Part shown: one piece after another, positions 1-10,614 of the stretch | How the letters are laid out: each line of letters begins with the position of its first letter | Position numbering within the stretch: the stretch's first letter is position 1 | Source: Solen grandis | Lineage: Eukaryota > Mollusca > Bivalvia > Adapedonta > Solenidae | Length of the DNA: 64,000 nt | Reading direction: 5' to 3' | NCBI GenBank assembly: GCA_021229015.1 | Contig: CM037789.1 | Coordinates: forward strand, 39,778,926 to 39,842,925 | The notes under the pieces: model-generated | Databases searched by the model: none | Told to the model about the DNA's origin: nothing | The model's input: only the letters and a program-made list of their open reading frames with translations | Position numbers and translations under genes: made by a program

Positions 1-152
1 CATCCGGGTAAAACCACCGACCTACCGCAAGCCAGATGGATTGCTTCCTCACATGAAAATCCGAATGACCCTGCCGGGATTCGAACCCACGCGGTGAGGG
101 GCTGAGTGAGTGTTAAAGTCAACGACTTTACTCTCTCGGCCACGGAGGCCCC
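1..152 (-). mobile_element. tRNA-headed SINE, family A, cut by window edge
   Basis: Read on the minus strand from 152, a class-II tRNA-like head begins GGGGCCTCCGTGGCCGAGAG (A-box region) and carries a B box GGGTTCGAATCCC near 70-82, then a body containing GTGAGGAAGCAATCC and GCGGTAGGTCGGTGG. The long spacing between A and B boxes resembles a Leu/Ser-type tRNA ancestor. The 3' part lies outside the window. Related copies are at 1,548-1,668 and 59,596-59,791. The body resembles SINEs widespread in bivalves, but the exact family name is not assigned. Confidence 0.75.
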
Positions 153-280
153 TTTGTCGTAAATAGTCATAACTTGTTATCTGTGTTGTCTTCCCCCCAG
201 TACAATTTTACGTATACCGTCACTGTGTGTTCTGTGTGCCTGTTTGTCTCATTTCAATAATATCTGTATATTACTGTAAA

Positions 281-474
281 ATTATTAATTTTCGTTGACA
301 TTAAATTTCGCTGATTATGTACCTAAGAGAATTTCGTGGGTACTTTTATTCGTGGATCTATGTTCTAGAAAATGTGAGGTCTGTATAAGAGACAAGTTTT
401 CATGGGGATTAATATTCGTGGATAAAACCCTCCACGAAATGGACGAAATGTAGTGTCCCACGAAAATTAATGAT
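281..474 (+). mobile_element. MITE-like element, copy 1 of 2
   Basis: The two ends are inverted: ATTATTAATTTTCGT at 281-295 and ACGAAAATTAATGAT at 460-474. The interior has several CCACGAAAT/ATTCGTGG words. An inverted copy with the same interior order lies at 21,838-22,016. No coding sequence is present, so this looks like a short non-autonomous DNA transposon. The mobilising superfamily cannot be read from the sequence. Confidence 0.7.
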
Positions 475-1547
475 TTTTTTAGCAATTGTTTTATCACATA
501 CTAGAAAATACGGATCTTTTGACCATGTAAAAATAAGAAATTATACACGTTTTCATTCTTTCTCGCTATTTCATGCGGTTAATGTTTTGGAATTCTTAAC
601 AACTTATCATGTCACAAACAGTCTAGACATAGAGCGAAACCAGAATTGGTTTTTTTAATACAATATTTTTATGCGCGAGACACAATAAATTATTCAACTC
701 ATAGAATGATAACTCGACTAAGAGATGGGAGATGTGAAATAATGGTTTTGGGGTGTGATAAGACCACCTGGTTTTTATGCACGGGTTGCACGTGCTAACA
801 AAAATATGATATTCAAATAGAATATTAACACGTTCATAGTGTGAGATGGCGATATATCTGTGATAATACATCTTTTGTAAGAGTTCTAACAGCTGTTCTG
901 AGATTAAAACACTCTAAGGACAATTAAAATAGTCCCTGTCAACGTGTTATAGACTGTATCCTTACGCTTAGTGCTTGATCTGCAGGTGAAAACCCTTGTC
1001 ATGAGGCGTTTTGCTTTGATTTATGAAACTAAGCGCGAATCTATTGCTAACCTATAGAAAATTGTAGTAAATCATATGCTCTTACGAGAAAACAAAAACA
1101 AACGTCTTACATTTTCATATGGTTTTGAAATAAAAGCCATTGAATACTTACAAATCGCTGCACTCCGGGACATGGATAATATGTAATGTACAAGTAACAG
1201 TGCAAAAGAAAAGAGCATGCAGAAGGAATCAGATTGCGTTATGATTCTAGAGCTGGTTTAATATATAAGCGTATGTGCTTAAACTGTTATAGTAAAGAAA
1301 GAAAGTAATGATGTACATACATCATTGAATTTTATATACACATGTACTATATTATATGTATGAAAGTATAAAAAGGAAATATATATCTGTATATAGTACA
1401 TCATTTTTCTAATATATGAGTACTGAAATTAATAACCCTGGCATTACAATGATGGTTATATATCAGTGTTTTCGGTAGTGTTGTTGTGTTTGAGATTATC
1501 TGCAATGCGACAGTATTTCAGCCATAACGACGTCTAGCTGCATGTGA

Positions 1548-1668
1548 AGGGAGAGACCCAGGGTCACCTGTGTAGAACAACCAACCTACTGCAAGCAAGC
1601 TGGATAGAGTAATCACTTGAAAATAAAACGAGGGACCCTGCCACCATTTGAACCCGCAGCTGTGAGGG
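1548..1668 (-). mobile_element. SINE family A, degraded copy
   Basis: The minus strand contains a decayed tRNA-like head with B-box region GGGTTCAAATGG, followed by the family-A body (reads as CTACTGCAAGCAAGCTGG on the plus strand). It matches the order of motifs in the copy at 1-152 but has several substitutions, so it is an old insertion. Confidence 0.65.
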
Positions 1669-1717
1669 AACAAAACTTACGATAGTGACTGAATTATGTG
1701 TTAAGTTTGTCTTTGAA

Positions 1718-1852
1718 GGGCGCCGTTGTCCAGTGATGACATACCCGACTGCGAATCCGTAGGTCGTGGGTTCAACACCCGTCGGGGCAAGGATTTTTTT
1801 CAGGAATTCCTTAAGCGAAAAGTACTAGTCCAAACCAGGAACAATCGAAAGA
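1718..1852 (+). mobile_element. tRNA-headed SINE, family C
   Basis: A plus-strand tRNA-like head starts GGGCGCCGTTGTCCAGTGAT, has B box GTGGGTTCAACACC, and is followed by a body ending AAGTACTAGTCCAAACCAGG. The same head-plus-body order recurs on the minus strand at 22.2, 23.5, 23.8, 25.5, 27.0 and 27.3 kb, which defines a distinct SINE family in this window. Confidence 0.7.
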
Positions 1853-1964
1853 TAAGTATAAGTTGTAAGAACTGGTTCCCAAATCTACGTGAAATAACAA
1901 AGTTTAAACTTAAGGTACGTCGGTAGATAATATGTATGATAAGTTGATTCTGTAAGTTTCTTAT

Positions 1965-1968
<4 letters not shown>

Positions 1969-2002
<34 letters not shown>
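1969..2002. repeat. (GCT)n microsatellite
   Basis: About eleven uninterrupted GCT units. It reads as poly-Ala, Leu or Cys in chance frames and has no coding context. Confidence 0.95.
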
Positions 2003-2004
<2 letters not shown>

Positions 2005-2009
2005 TTCAT

Positions 2010-3380
2010 GTGTTAGGCATCAACAACCTGAGTGCCTTTGTGTACCTGAGATCGTCTACTACCTGTCATTAGTTGCACGTGGCAGTGAACCCAAGCACAA
2101 CAACATAATCATCGTAAATAAATAAGATTGCACATGCTTTAAACCTATACCAAACTTTAAATGTTTGAATTCTCCAGACAGGTTAACACTGTTTTTCTTG
2201 CAATTAGATATTGTGCAGCAAATCTCAAACTAGATATGCAGTAGACATTACACATTAACTCTCATAATGCATTACATTGAGTTATCTGGAGCACCTGTCC
2301 GCAAATTACTGCTTTATCTTCCAATAAATTTCTGAGTAATTGGGGGAAATCCATTCAATTCGAAGGAAGTGAAACGTTGCTGAAGTGTGGCTCTCAGCTA
2401 CTGCAAGGATATATATAATGTATATACAGATCTCATCACCAGAGCAACTGTCTTTAGGATATGAGCACGCGATCTCTTTCGCTCTCTTTCAACCAATCAA
2501 AAATCATTGTCCATTTCATCGAAATTTATTCTCCTAGGCCTTTTTTCAGCAGCGGCAACCAATATGATATACTTTTTACTAAATCATGCATATGCTATGC
2601 CAAAAAAGAAAGTACCTATCATACATTTCTATCTACACATGTATATACTTGGAATTAGCATTATATTCTGTCTATTTTTTTTCTCTATCTGGAGTAAAGA
2701 ATCATTCCATTCTGACATTACGTGAAACTTTAAGACGCTGCGATTTTTTCTTTCATTGAAACAGTTTGAACGATACGAAAGAATTGAAAAGTGTGTACTT
2801 TTTGTGGCTGAATGTATTTGACACCTAATTATTAATTCATATATTTCCTCATTTGTTACATTGATAAAGCTAAATATATTCATACATGTGTACCTAATGA
2901 TATGCCATAAAATAATAACAAGACATCGAAGCTAGTTTTAATTTTTCATAACACTAGTAAGCACTATCTATTTTTCCTCCCAAAGTCGGCCCGCTTATTT
3001 CCTTTGCTACATAAACTGCTAATTATTATTGTAACATTTTAATTTCACTAAGATGGTTGATTTATTTTAAATCTATGTTAAACAGTATTGCATTACCTAC
3101 AGGACAGAGCCAGCTCTGGAAACACAGAGACTGAACGTAATAAACTGTTAATCTTACCCTGAAATTCAAGCAACACTCGCTATGTAAACGTCTTTACCAG
3201 ATACAAGATTTTACATCTGAAATTAGACAAGCATACTCCGCGGTTTTAAATTCACAGCGGGAAATACCGTATGATCGCCGCGATGTTTGTGAAATGATCA
3301 TACGTGTCAATGAATAAGTACAAAGCTTCTTAAAACTGCATCGTAGAAACATTTCTAGACGCAATCTGATTCAGCTAATG
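2010..3380. other. No gene seen
   Basis: AT-rich sequence with short chance reading frames only. A 25-bp segment at 2,611-2,635 is identical to the flank of the 29-bp minisatellite at 17,995-18,019, so at least part of this stretch is a dispersed repeat. Confidence 0.6.
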
Positions 3381-3392
3381 TATTTCTTGCAG

Positions 3393-3477
3393 CGCCATCA
3401 GCTATGGCCCGCGAACGGTGGAACTCAGGATGCCCCGGCTTCTTGTTAAACGGAGAAAATCACTCAAGCATCTATGA
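3393..3477 (+). CDS. Possible terminal coding exon (unrecognised)
   Basis: A good splice-acceptor context (TATTTCTTGCAG, AG at 3,391-3,392) precedes about 80 bp that is clearly richer in G+C than its surroundings. One frame from 3,394 is open for 27 codons and ends at TGA 3,475-3,477; it contains PRLLVKRRKSLKHL at its C-terminus. A second frame contains an ATG at 3,404 and a 28-residue peptide. An AATAAA lies 266 bp downstream (3,743). This fits a last exon plus 3' UTR, but I recognise no family and the upstream exons cannot be seen. It could be chance composition. Confidence 0.25.
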
Positions 3478-3551
3478 TATCTGCAAGATTTTTTGAGGAA
3501 AGAATGTGGGACTGATTTCTCCTGTGTATAAGCGTGAAAGTGCTCGATACT

Positions 3552-3713
3552 ATGGAAATATTTGTGCTTCGGATCATCACCTTTTTCATTTATTCTGTAC
3601 TTATCAGAGATTGCTTGTCACGGTGTAGGGGAAACGAGTGCTCTGCAGATTTTGTATCCCCAACGCCTAATGATCCGATTTTCAAGCAGGCTTTCTCGTC
3701 CAAGCAGCGATGA
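3552..3713 (+). CDS. Small ORF with signal-anchor-like start (hypothetical)
   Basis: A 53-codon frame starts MEIFVLRIITFFIYSVLI, a hydrophobic N-terminal segment like a signal peptide, followed by a short Cys-containing tail (DCLSRCRGNEC) and a polar C-terminus ending SSKQR. The stop is TGA at 3,711. AATAAA follows 30 bp after the stop. The layout (leader, Cys-rich tail, close poly(A) signal) is what a small secreted peptide would show. No homology is recognised, and a frame of this length can arise by chance. It may equally be 3' UTR of the exon-like stretch at 3,393. Confidence 0.2.
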   Translation: MEIFVLRIITFFIYSVLIRDCLSRCRGNECSADFVSPTPNDPIFKQAFSSKQR

Positions 3714-3742
3714 ACACAAAAGTAATGTTCTGAATTGCTATC

Positions 3743-3748
3743 AATAAA
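3743..3748 (+). promoter_or_regulatory. Candidate poly(A) signal AATAAA
   Basis: A canonical hexamer downstream of the exon-like stretch at 3,393-3,477 and the small ORF ending at 3,713. Such hexamers are common by chance in AT-rich DNA; only the context makes it worth noting. Confidence 0.3.
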
Positions 3749-3759
3749 AGTAGGATGGT

Positions 3760-5905
3760 GTACCCTAGTGACAAATCCTCGTCTATTTGTGTACTTTGTA
3801 AACTGTAAATTTGAAGGAAATATTGAAATATCAGACAAAGATACGTATTTATATATAAAAATCAATATTTTATAATTGACAATATATGTAGAGATAGATT
3901 GAAACACCAGACAAACCATGAAAACAGACATATATCATCATATGTTGGGGTAAATATATGTATTATGTCATCCCTTTGATGTCAGTAATCATGTATAATT
4001 ACTAAACTATACTGTAAATAAAGATATGTAATTCCTGAGTGAATAAGACACTATTGTCAGTAAAAGTATATATTTACTGATTATATACATTTCCTGTAAC
4101 ATATGCATCGTTGAGAAATAATTGATACATTTGTATACTCCGTCAAAATAGAAAGTTACATAGGACTAAGACGATCATGTACGAAAACCTGTAATTTACA
4201 CATACGCATATTTTTGTATAGAATAAAAAGTTAATTTATGGTCAATTCGAGTCAAATTGATTGGTGTCACTGAACTTATTCCATGCTGATGTTTTGACAA
4301 ACATTTGTTAAAGTGGTTACAAAATTACAAGATTAATGGTCCCGTACACTTTCTCTTATTGACTAAGCATATCAACGAAAGCCGGATGCACGTTTCATTT
4401 TACAATGCAGTATAATATACATCAAGTCACATCGTCCAGAACCAATCTTTAGTGCTCTACTGGAAACAAAAATAGACAGCTTTGGTGTGTGTTCAGCACG
4501 GGGACAAATTATTATTCACTGACACATTCCAAAATGATTCTCAAGTGCGAGGCCTTAATCTGCTTCAAACAACATAAAGGTAATAAAATTAACAGCTAGA
4601 ATCCAAACTGTAATGTCATTTTACAGTGTAGCTTATCACAATCATAATTTAACCACATCTTTCAATCCGAAGAGAGCAGGATGTATGTTGAGTAAGGCTT
4701 ATTCATTCCCTGCATTCTATTCAACAACGACAGATTAGAGATAATTCAAGAAAAGTCGGGAAAATGTTAAATCAAATACATTAAGACGAAGATAATGTGT
4801 TGTTTGGTTATCTTTATTGTCAAAACTTAATTAGCAAGGTCGGTCTTAATACAAGAAGTTACATTCTTCGGGGACGTCGTCACGGCCTCTTCATTCCTTT
4901 ATCACATTGGAACATCTAATGGATGCTGGGCTACACATTTCAAAAACATAACTTACGTTATGTCGTATGATTGCAAAGGATGATTTAAGTTTTCTGGAAT
5001 ATTTTCATGCCCTTGTTCATTATTTTGCTCGCTAGCTGGGTCATTAATTGAAGATGCCATGGGTTACAAAACGATGTTGAGGTGCATTCCGAGAATACGC
5101 CGCAACGCCGAGCTTTTAATGTCAGTCAGCAAGCAGCAAGTGCTGTAGGGAGAGTCTATATTCACAACAGTAAATCGTTGTCATAATTCCTCTATAATTG
5201 CCACCCCTGTAAGTAAGAAGGATGACGATGCTGACAGGACAGCGCGGTCGTATTCGTGTTGTAAATTATTGTTTCTTGATATTTTTTGCAAGCAAAACAA
5301 ACGATGTTGTAACACAATCAGATAGCCGAACTTTCCAGATGAGCAAGGTTTTGTCAGGGAAGATCTGTATACACTTCTTATGAGTGTTATCAGTATCTAT
5401 TAATACATTTATCATTGCATACTTAGTTGCAAAAGAGAGTGTGTATTCAGCTGTTTAATGTCTTATTTCTATTTTCGGTTTACAAGCTACCCCTTAAATG
5501 TTGAAAAAGAGCATAATATTATCAAAATAAAAAATACGCATTATATTGGTCAAACAATACTCAAGCTTTGATACCTAATATTCCATAATTAAGAAAGAAA
5601 TAGTACATTTAAATAACCAAGCACCTAAGTGCAAACTTTCTATTGCAAGTCAATATATATACAAAAATGTTGTTCATTGGGAAAATCCGAGCAATATATC
5701 TTCTTCATATTTCTCTGCAAGTCATTATAGTCAAAAGCTTAATATATTGCATTCCATGATCAAAATAGTGTAATGATACAATTAGCACATGTAATTTCCT
5801 CATCAAATACCAAAATTTGATTATGAGTCTAAAAACACGTCATAAAACAAGGGCAACTCGTGTTCACTATTCAAGAAAATGCGAAGACCTAAACATAGTT
5901 GAAAG
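3760..5905. other. No gene seen
   Basis: AT-rich sequence. The only coding-like item is a short frame around 4,985-5,147 (about 54 codons, ending VSKQQVL before TAG), with no recognised motif. I treat it as chance. Confidence 0.55.
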
Positions 5906-5911
5906 CCAGGT

Positions 5912-6146
5912 TTGAATTCCATCAACCATTCTTATTTCTTAGCATTAGTAATATTTAAATACTTAAGGCGAATTCCATTATTCTTGTTTTTCTAATAAAA
6001 ATACCAAATATTCCAATTTTCACGGTTCCAATTAATGTCAGCTTACTCATGTACTTGAACATTTCTAAAAATAGGAATGGCGAAATACGTCTACCCAATT
6101 TAAGAATTAATTTAATACTCAGCCCTAAGTATTGTTGGTGGAGTCA
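5912..6146. mobile_element. Palindromic MITE-like repeat, copy 1
   Basis: Inverted ends: TTGAATTCCATCAACCATTC on the left and GTATTGTTGGTGGAGTC on the right. Copy 2 with clearer ends is at 60,661-60,909. The interior is AT-rich and non-coding. The match between copies is visible in shared words such as ATACCAAATATT / AACCAAATATT and CTAAGTATTGTTGGTGGA. Confidence 0.55.
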
Positions 6147-6485
6147 GACCGATCCTCATAATTTGCCACCGACCGTTGTCTTTTCGCCAGTCTCATCGAA
6201 TTTCACTGTCGATATCATGTTTATATTTTATCTATGTTAAGGAAAAGGAAGAAAATAGTCAGCTTGCAGAGCCTGGTTTTAGCGAACAGGATAAAGAACC
6301 TACTAGGTTCTCGAAAATACTTAAATTTAATCCAGGCTCAAACTCAAGTTTCATATTCAAATCTTTACTGGAACTTATGTCATAATTTGAATCTGAGAAT
6401 GAATTTCGTACTTAAGTACTTATTTTTCAAGAACCTGAACACAGGTTCTCAAAAATACTTTAATTCGTTATCTTGATCTTTCTAT

Positions 6486-6783
6486 TTAACCCTTTCCCTC
6501 ATAGAGGAAACCATGAAAAGACCTATGCGAACAGCATAAAACCAGATCAGCCTGCGAGTAACTCGCAGGCTGATCAGGTTTTATGCTGTTCGCTGCTCCT
6601 CAGTGGTCTGGAAATGAGGATTTTATAATTAAATTTGGTAAGGTTTGAGTTTGGCTTTCTGCAGATCAGGCTTTATGTGGTACCTACTGAGTGCGTCAAA
6701 ATGAGTCTATATGAGGGAAAGGGTTAAAATGAGTCTATATGAGGGAAAGGGTTAAAATGAGTCTATATGAGGGAAAGGGTTAA
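6486..6783 (+). mobile_element. TIR element with near-perfect internal hairpin
   Basis: The left end TTAACCCTTTCCCTCAT (6,486) is inverted at the right end ATGAGGGAAAGGGTTAA (ends 6,783). Inside, 6,527-6,559 and 6,561-6,593 form a 33-bp inverted repeat with one mismatch and a single-base loop. The right end is followed by extra copies of itself: a 28-bp unit (AAAATGAGTCTATATGAGGG plus AAAGGGTT) occurs three times at 6,698-6,781. A second copy of the element lies at 32,895-33,099 in the damaged region. Confidence 0.75.
6698..6783 (+). repeat. 28-bp terminal unit x3
   Basis: Three identical 28-bp units make up the right end of the TIR element. Each carries a full copy of the terminal motif GAGGGAAAGGGTTAA, so the element could end at any of the three. 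Confidence 0.9.
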
Positions 6784-6789
6784 CCTAAT

Positions 6790-7930
6790 GATCATAGTTT
6801 ACATGTATATTATGAGTTTTAGTATGACAATTGGGTGTTTTGACATGAACAGGTCATGTTGGATTTAGGATTTAAAAAAAAACAAACTTAAAAAGTTATA
6901 GGATTAGAAAACCATGCCAAAAACAGAACTATACTTTGGTCTTATATTTACAAATACATGTATGATGCAGAGTGTAGGATTTAAAAAACAAAGCGTAACT
7001 GTCGCTTACATACATTAAGATCCAATGCTTTAAAGTGGTGAAGATCGGGACAACACTAGTTCCAATGACCATGACATCATATTAAGGATATTAAGGAAAA
7101 CCAGCTCAGATATAGCAACAAAACCTTCATCAGCAGCAGCAACTAAAACAACATAATGACCGAAAAAGAAAAACCGCACCAAAAAGCCATGCTTTGCGTT
7201 GTCAGCGGTCAAGCCGTGAAATAGGGCTGATGTTTTGCTAAGATAATTAACATAAATATTTACAAAGGGAACGACCGCCATCAAATATCCATCCGAAAGC
7301 GTTTAATTTTTTTCAGACACCATTTAGCAGGCCAGCCACACGGCGATGCTTGATTGATTGAATAAATCATAGACATGATCTGTAACCCAGCTGCCGAACA
7401 TGTGTTTTCGCGATCCCCAGACCCCCAGAAGTATTTAATCATTATGATTTCCCGGAGTCCTGTTTCCACTAAGCCCTGTTTTAAATTAGAACAAAACGTG
7501 TACATTTTATGACCCAATCTATTTGAAGAGCATGAATAAAGGTGCCTTTTAGAAGACTATCATTTTTTATGTAATCCGATATCTAGATATGTTTTCTTAC
7601 AGTTATGTTTATTATGAGATCAAGGCTGGGAATAGCTATTGAGTTGACACAAATAGGTTTAAACTTATAATGCTTTTTTGTTGATTGGTAAGTTGTTTTT
7701 ACAATTGTTCATTTCACCAGAGGTTCGACAATACTCGGAATAATTCGCTGATATAATTTGACCAACCCGTGACTTGGGAAAAATCTCAAATGTCTATATA
7801 TTTCACATTGAACACTGCGTGAAATTATACACCATCAAGTAGATTAGGTGTTCGGGGAGTGCTCGTTGATTTACGTAGGTTTACGTCTCATTTTAGAGTT
7901 GACAATTCCTGGGTTTAACAGTACTATTTG
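6790..7930. other. No convincing gene
   Basis: Two overlapping minus-strand frames (7,281-7,517 and 7,030-7,284) are open for 78 and 84 codons. Neither shows a recognisable domain, consistent codon use or splice context. Confidence 0.5.
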
Positions 7931-7934
7931 CACC

Positions 7935-8005
7935 TGGGTAGGTCATGAAAATTCCTTGCTTGCGACGGGTTTCGAATTCACGACCTCCAGTTCCCCAGTC
8001 ATCCA
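7935..8005 (-). mobile_element. Degraded tRNA-like SINE head (family C-like)
   Basis: On the minus strand a head-like stretch reads CAGTGGATGACTGGGGAACT, then GTGAATTCGAAACCC, a B box with substitutions, and a tail CCTACCCAGG close to the family-C CCARCCCAGG. Only the central part is recognisable. Confidence 0.4.
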
Positions 8006-8537
8006 CTGTAATTTAGTATGAGTGTATATTTCCAAATAAACCCAGCAACAGGCAGTAAGTAGAAGATTTAGCTCTACTTCCATCTGTTCAAGTGCCATCA
8101 AAACTTCAACTCGATAAAACTGCATGTCGATCGGAGTCTATCTTCCAGACTCCTCATTGTTGATTAACGGCAAAACACGGATGAAAGTATCGCAGCAGGC
8201 ACTGTTGCTGTTACTGTCCGATTATTTAAACAATTTACAGCATTGATTGTAGTTTATCGAATATTGATTTTTTTTATTTTTATTATTTATTTATTTAATA
8301 TTTTTTTGCTATTTTTTTAGTGGCGTATTCCTTGATATTTCTGTGCATTATATTGAATTTTGAACGGTATTAATCAAATATGTTATTTGCAGATCAGTAA
8401 TATTATTTGAGCCACAACACTCATTTAAGACAACCATGCAAGAGTTCCAGCTTCTCTTGTTTCACGCCTTTCAATTCAACAAAGGAAGGACCGAATGCAT
8501 CCAATTCCTCGAGATTATTTCATGGTGTAAGCGGAAA

Positions 8538-9030
8538 TGTTTTAATTGTGAGTAATGGATCAAACTATCCAACATTCCAAAGAAAACCACATCATCCGTA
8601 TGGGTCTCGATGTGCCATGAACCGCCTCCGCCCTTTCTTCCTTACATTTTTTATTGAATACAGTGAAACCTCTTTACAACGGCATTCATTATAACAGCAG
8701 TAGTCTTGAAAACTGAAGTGCATAATCCTTCTATATCTCTATTCTTTACAATGGCAATTTCTTTATAACAGCAAAATTCGCTGAAACAAACTCCGCTGTT
8801 GTAAAGAGGGTTGACTTTATTTGACTGTATTATCCTTTGTAAACTAACTGTTTCTGTTGATATATTGCTAGTTTTAAGATGTATAAGTAATATTCTGCAT
8901 TACATTTTTAATTTTAAATTTTAATTGTAAGTAACGCATCAATTTATCCAACATGCCAAAAATACATCTCGGCCATATGTGTCTTGATTTGCAATGACAT
9001 GTTGAACCATTTTCGACCTTTATGGTACGG
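8538..9030 (+). repeat. Local diverged direct duplication (~383 bp apart)
   Basis: The stretch starting near 8,538 (TTTTAATTGTGAGTAATGG, then TATCCAACATTCCAAA and GGGTCTCGATGTGCCATGA) is repeated near 8,921 (TTTTAATTGTAAGTAACGC, TATCCAACATGCCAAA, GTGTCTTGATTTGCAATGA). The pogo-type MITE at 8,661 lies between the two and has no counterpart. Confidence 0.55.
8661..8827. mobile_element. Pogo/mariner-type MITE, 167 bp, TA target site
   Basis: The left end CAGTGAAACCTCTTTACAAC and the inverted right end (minus strand CAGTCAAATAAAGTCAACC, then CTCTTTACAACAGCGG) are flanked by TA on both sides (8,659-8,660 and 8,828-8,829). The interior repeats the words TTTACAA and TTATAACAGCA. The ends have the CAGT-type form of Tc1/mariner-pogo elements. 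There is no ORF. Confidence 0.7.
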
Positions 9031-9395
9031 AATATGTGACTATTCTCCTATGTAAACACACCACGTATAACTTGAATTTCTGTACATAATGAGTGATATA
9101 ATTATTGTAAGTTTAAAGATGGATACATTTTGTTCTGTTTTGTAACAAAAAGTGATATACTGACGTGAAACTTGTAGCAGCTCTGAATATGTAGCAAAGA
9201 AATTTCTGAAAAAAGGGACATTAATTGTGTACCAAAATAAAACTATTTGTGTGAAATTAACTAAGCAATTGGCAATCGACATGAATTCAGTTCGATCAAC
9301 CAGCGTGCGAATGTATAGCGTCGACATTCAGCTCTGCATTAAAAATCGATTCCAATGCACATGTATGCATTAAACATCGCTTAACAAACAAAAAA

Positions 9396-10611
9396 ACGAA
9401 TGCATAGCTATGAGATTGACACTCAGCTCTCCATTCGAAAAATTCTGAATGTATAGCTATGAGATCGACATTCAGCTCTCCATTCGAAAAATTCTGAATG
9501 TATAGCTATGAGATCGACATTCAGCTCTCCATTCGAAAAATTCTGAATGTGATAGCTATGAGATCGACATTCAGCTCTCTATTCGAAAAATGCTGTATGT
9601 ATAGCTATGAGATCGAGATTCAGCTCTCCATTGAAAAAAATCTGAATGTATAGCTATGAGATCGACATTCAGCTCTCCATTCGAAAAATTCTGAATGTAT
9701 AGCTATGAGATCGACATTCAGCTCTCCATTCGAAAAAATTCTGAATGTATAGCTATGAGATCGACATTCAGCTCTCCATTCGAAAAATTCTGAATGTATA
9801 GCCATGAGATCGACATTCAGCTCTCCATTCGAAAAACTCTGAATGTATAGCCATGAGATCGACATTCAGCTCTCCATTCGAAAAATTCTGAATGTATAGC
9901 CATGAGATCGACATTCAGCTCTCCATTCGAAAACTTCTGAATGTATAGCTATGAGATCGACATTCAGCTCTCCATTCGAAAAATTCTGAATGTAAAGCCA
10001 TGAGATCGACACTCAGCTCTCCATTCGAAAAATTCTGAATGTATAGCTATGAGATCGACATTCAGCTCTCCATTCGAAAAATTCTGAATGTATAGCTATG
10101 AGATCGAGATTCAGCTCTCCATTGAAAAATTCTGAATGTGTAGCTATGAGATCTACATTCAGCTCTCCATTCGAAAAATTCTGAATGTATAGCTATGAGA
10201 TTGACACTCAGCCCTACATTTTAAAAATTCTGAATGTGTAGTTATGAGATCGACATTCAGCTCTCAATTAAAAAAATTCTGAATGTGTAGCTATGAGATC
10301 GACACTCAACTCTCCATTCGAAAAATTCTGAATGTATCGCTATGAGATCGACATTCAGCTCTCCATTCGAAAAATTCTGAATGTATAGCTATGAGATCGA
10401 CACCCAGCTCTCCATTCCAAAAATTCTGAATGCATAGCTAGGATATCGATATTCAGCTATCTTTCGAAAAATTCTGAATATATACCTATAAGATCGACAT
10501 TCAGCTCTCCATTCGAAAAATACTGAATGTATAGCCATGAGATCGACATTCAGCTTTCATTCGAAAAATTCTCAGCTATGATATCGACATTCAGCTCCCC
10601 ATTCAGATATG
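9396..10611. repeat. 49-bp tandem array, about 25 units
   Basis: The consensus unit contains TTCTGAATGTATAGCTATGA, GATCGACATTCAGCTCTCCA and TTCGAAAAA (49 bp). Starts at 9,443 and 9,492 show the spacing. A diverged unit at about 9,305-9,350 probably marks the original left edge; units near 10,200-10,600 are the most diverged. Each unit holds CTGAATGT and its inverse ACATTCAG 15 bases apart, with the palindrome ATAGCTAT between them. Reading frames across the array are products of the 49-bp period and are not genes. Confidence 0.95.
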
Positions 10612-10614
10612 GTT

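Noticed and set aside
4985..5147. A 54-codon plus-strand frame ending VSKQQVL
   Set aside because: No start context, splice signals or recognisable motif; the length is within chance expectation.
7030..7517. A pair of overlapping minus-strand frames (84 and 78 codons)
   Set aside because: They overlap by a few bases in different frames and look hydrophobic, but show no domain, splice signal or codon bias; most likely chance.
8407..8694. A 95-codon plus-strand frame
   Set aside because: Its end lies within the pogo-type MITE and its middle in a duplicated non-coding stretch; no motif supports it.
9620..9865. An 81-codon minus-strand frame with repeated peptide
   Set aside because: It is the 49-bp tandem array read in one frame; it shifts through all frames every 147 bp and has no independent support.
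9396..10611. CRISPR-like regular repeats
   Set aside because: Units are contiguous with no unique spacers, there are no cas genes, and the context is an animal genome. The same holds for the 29-bp array.
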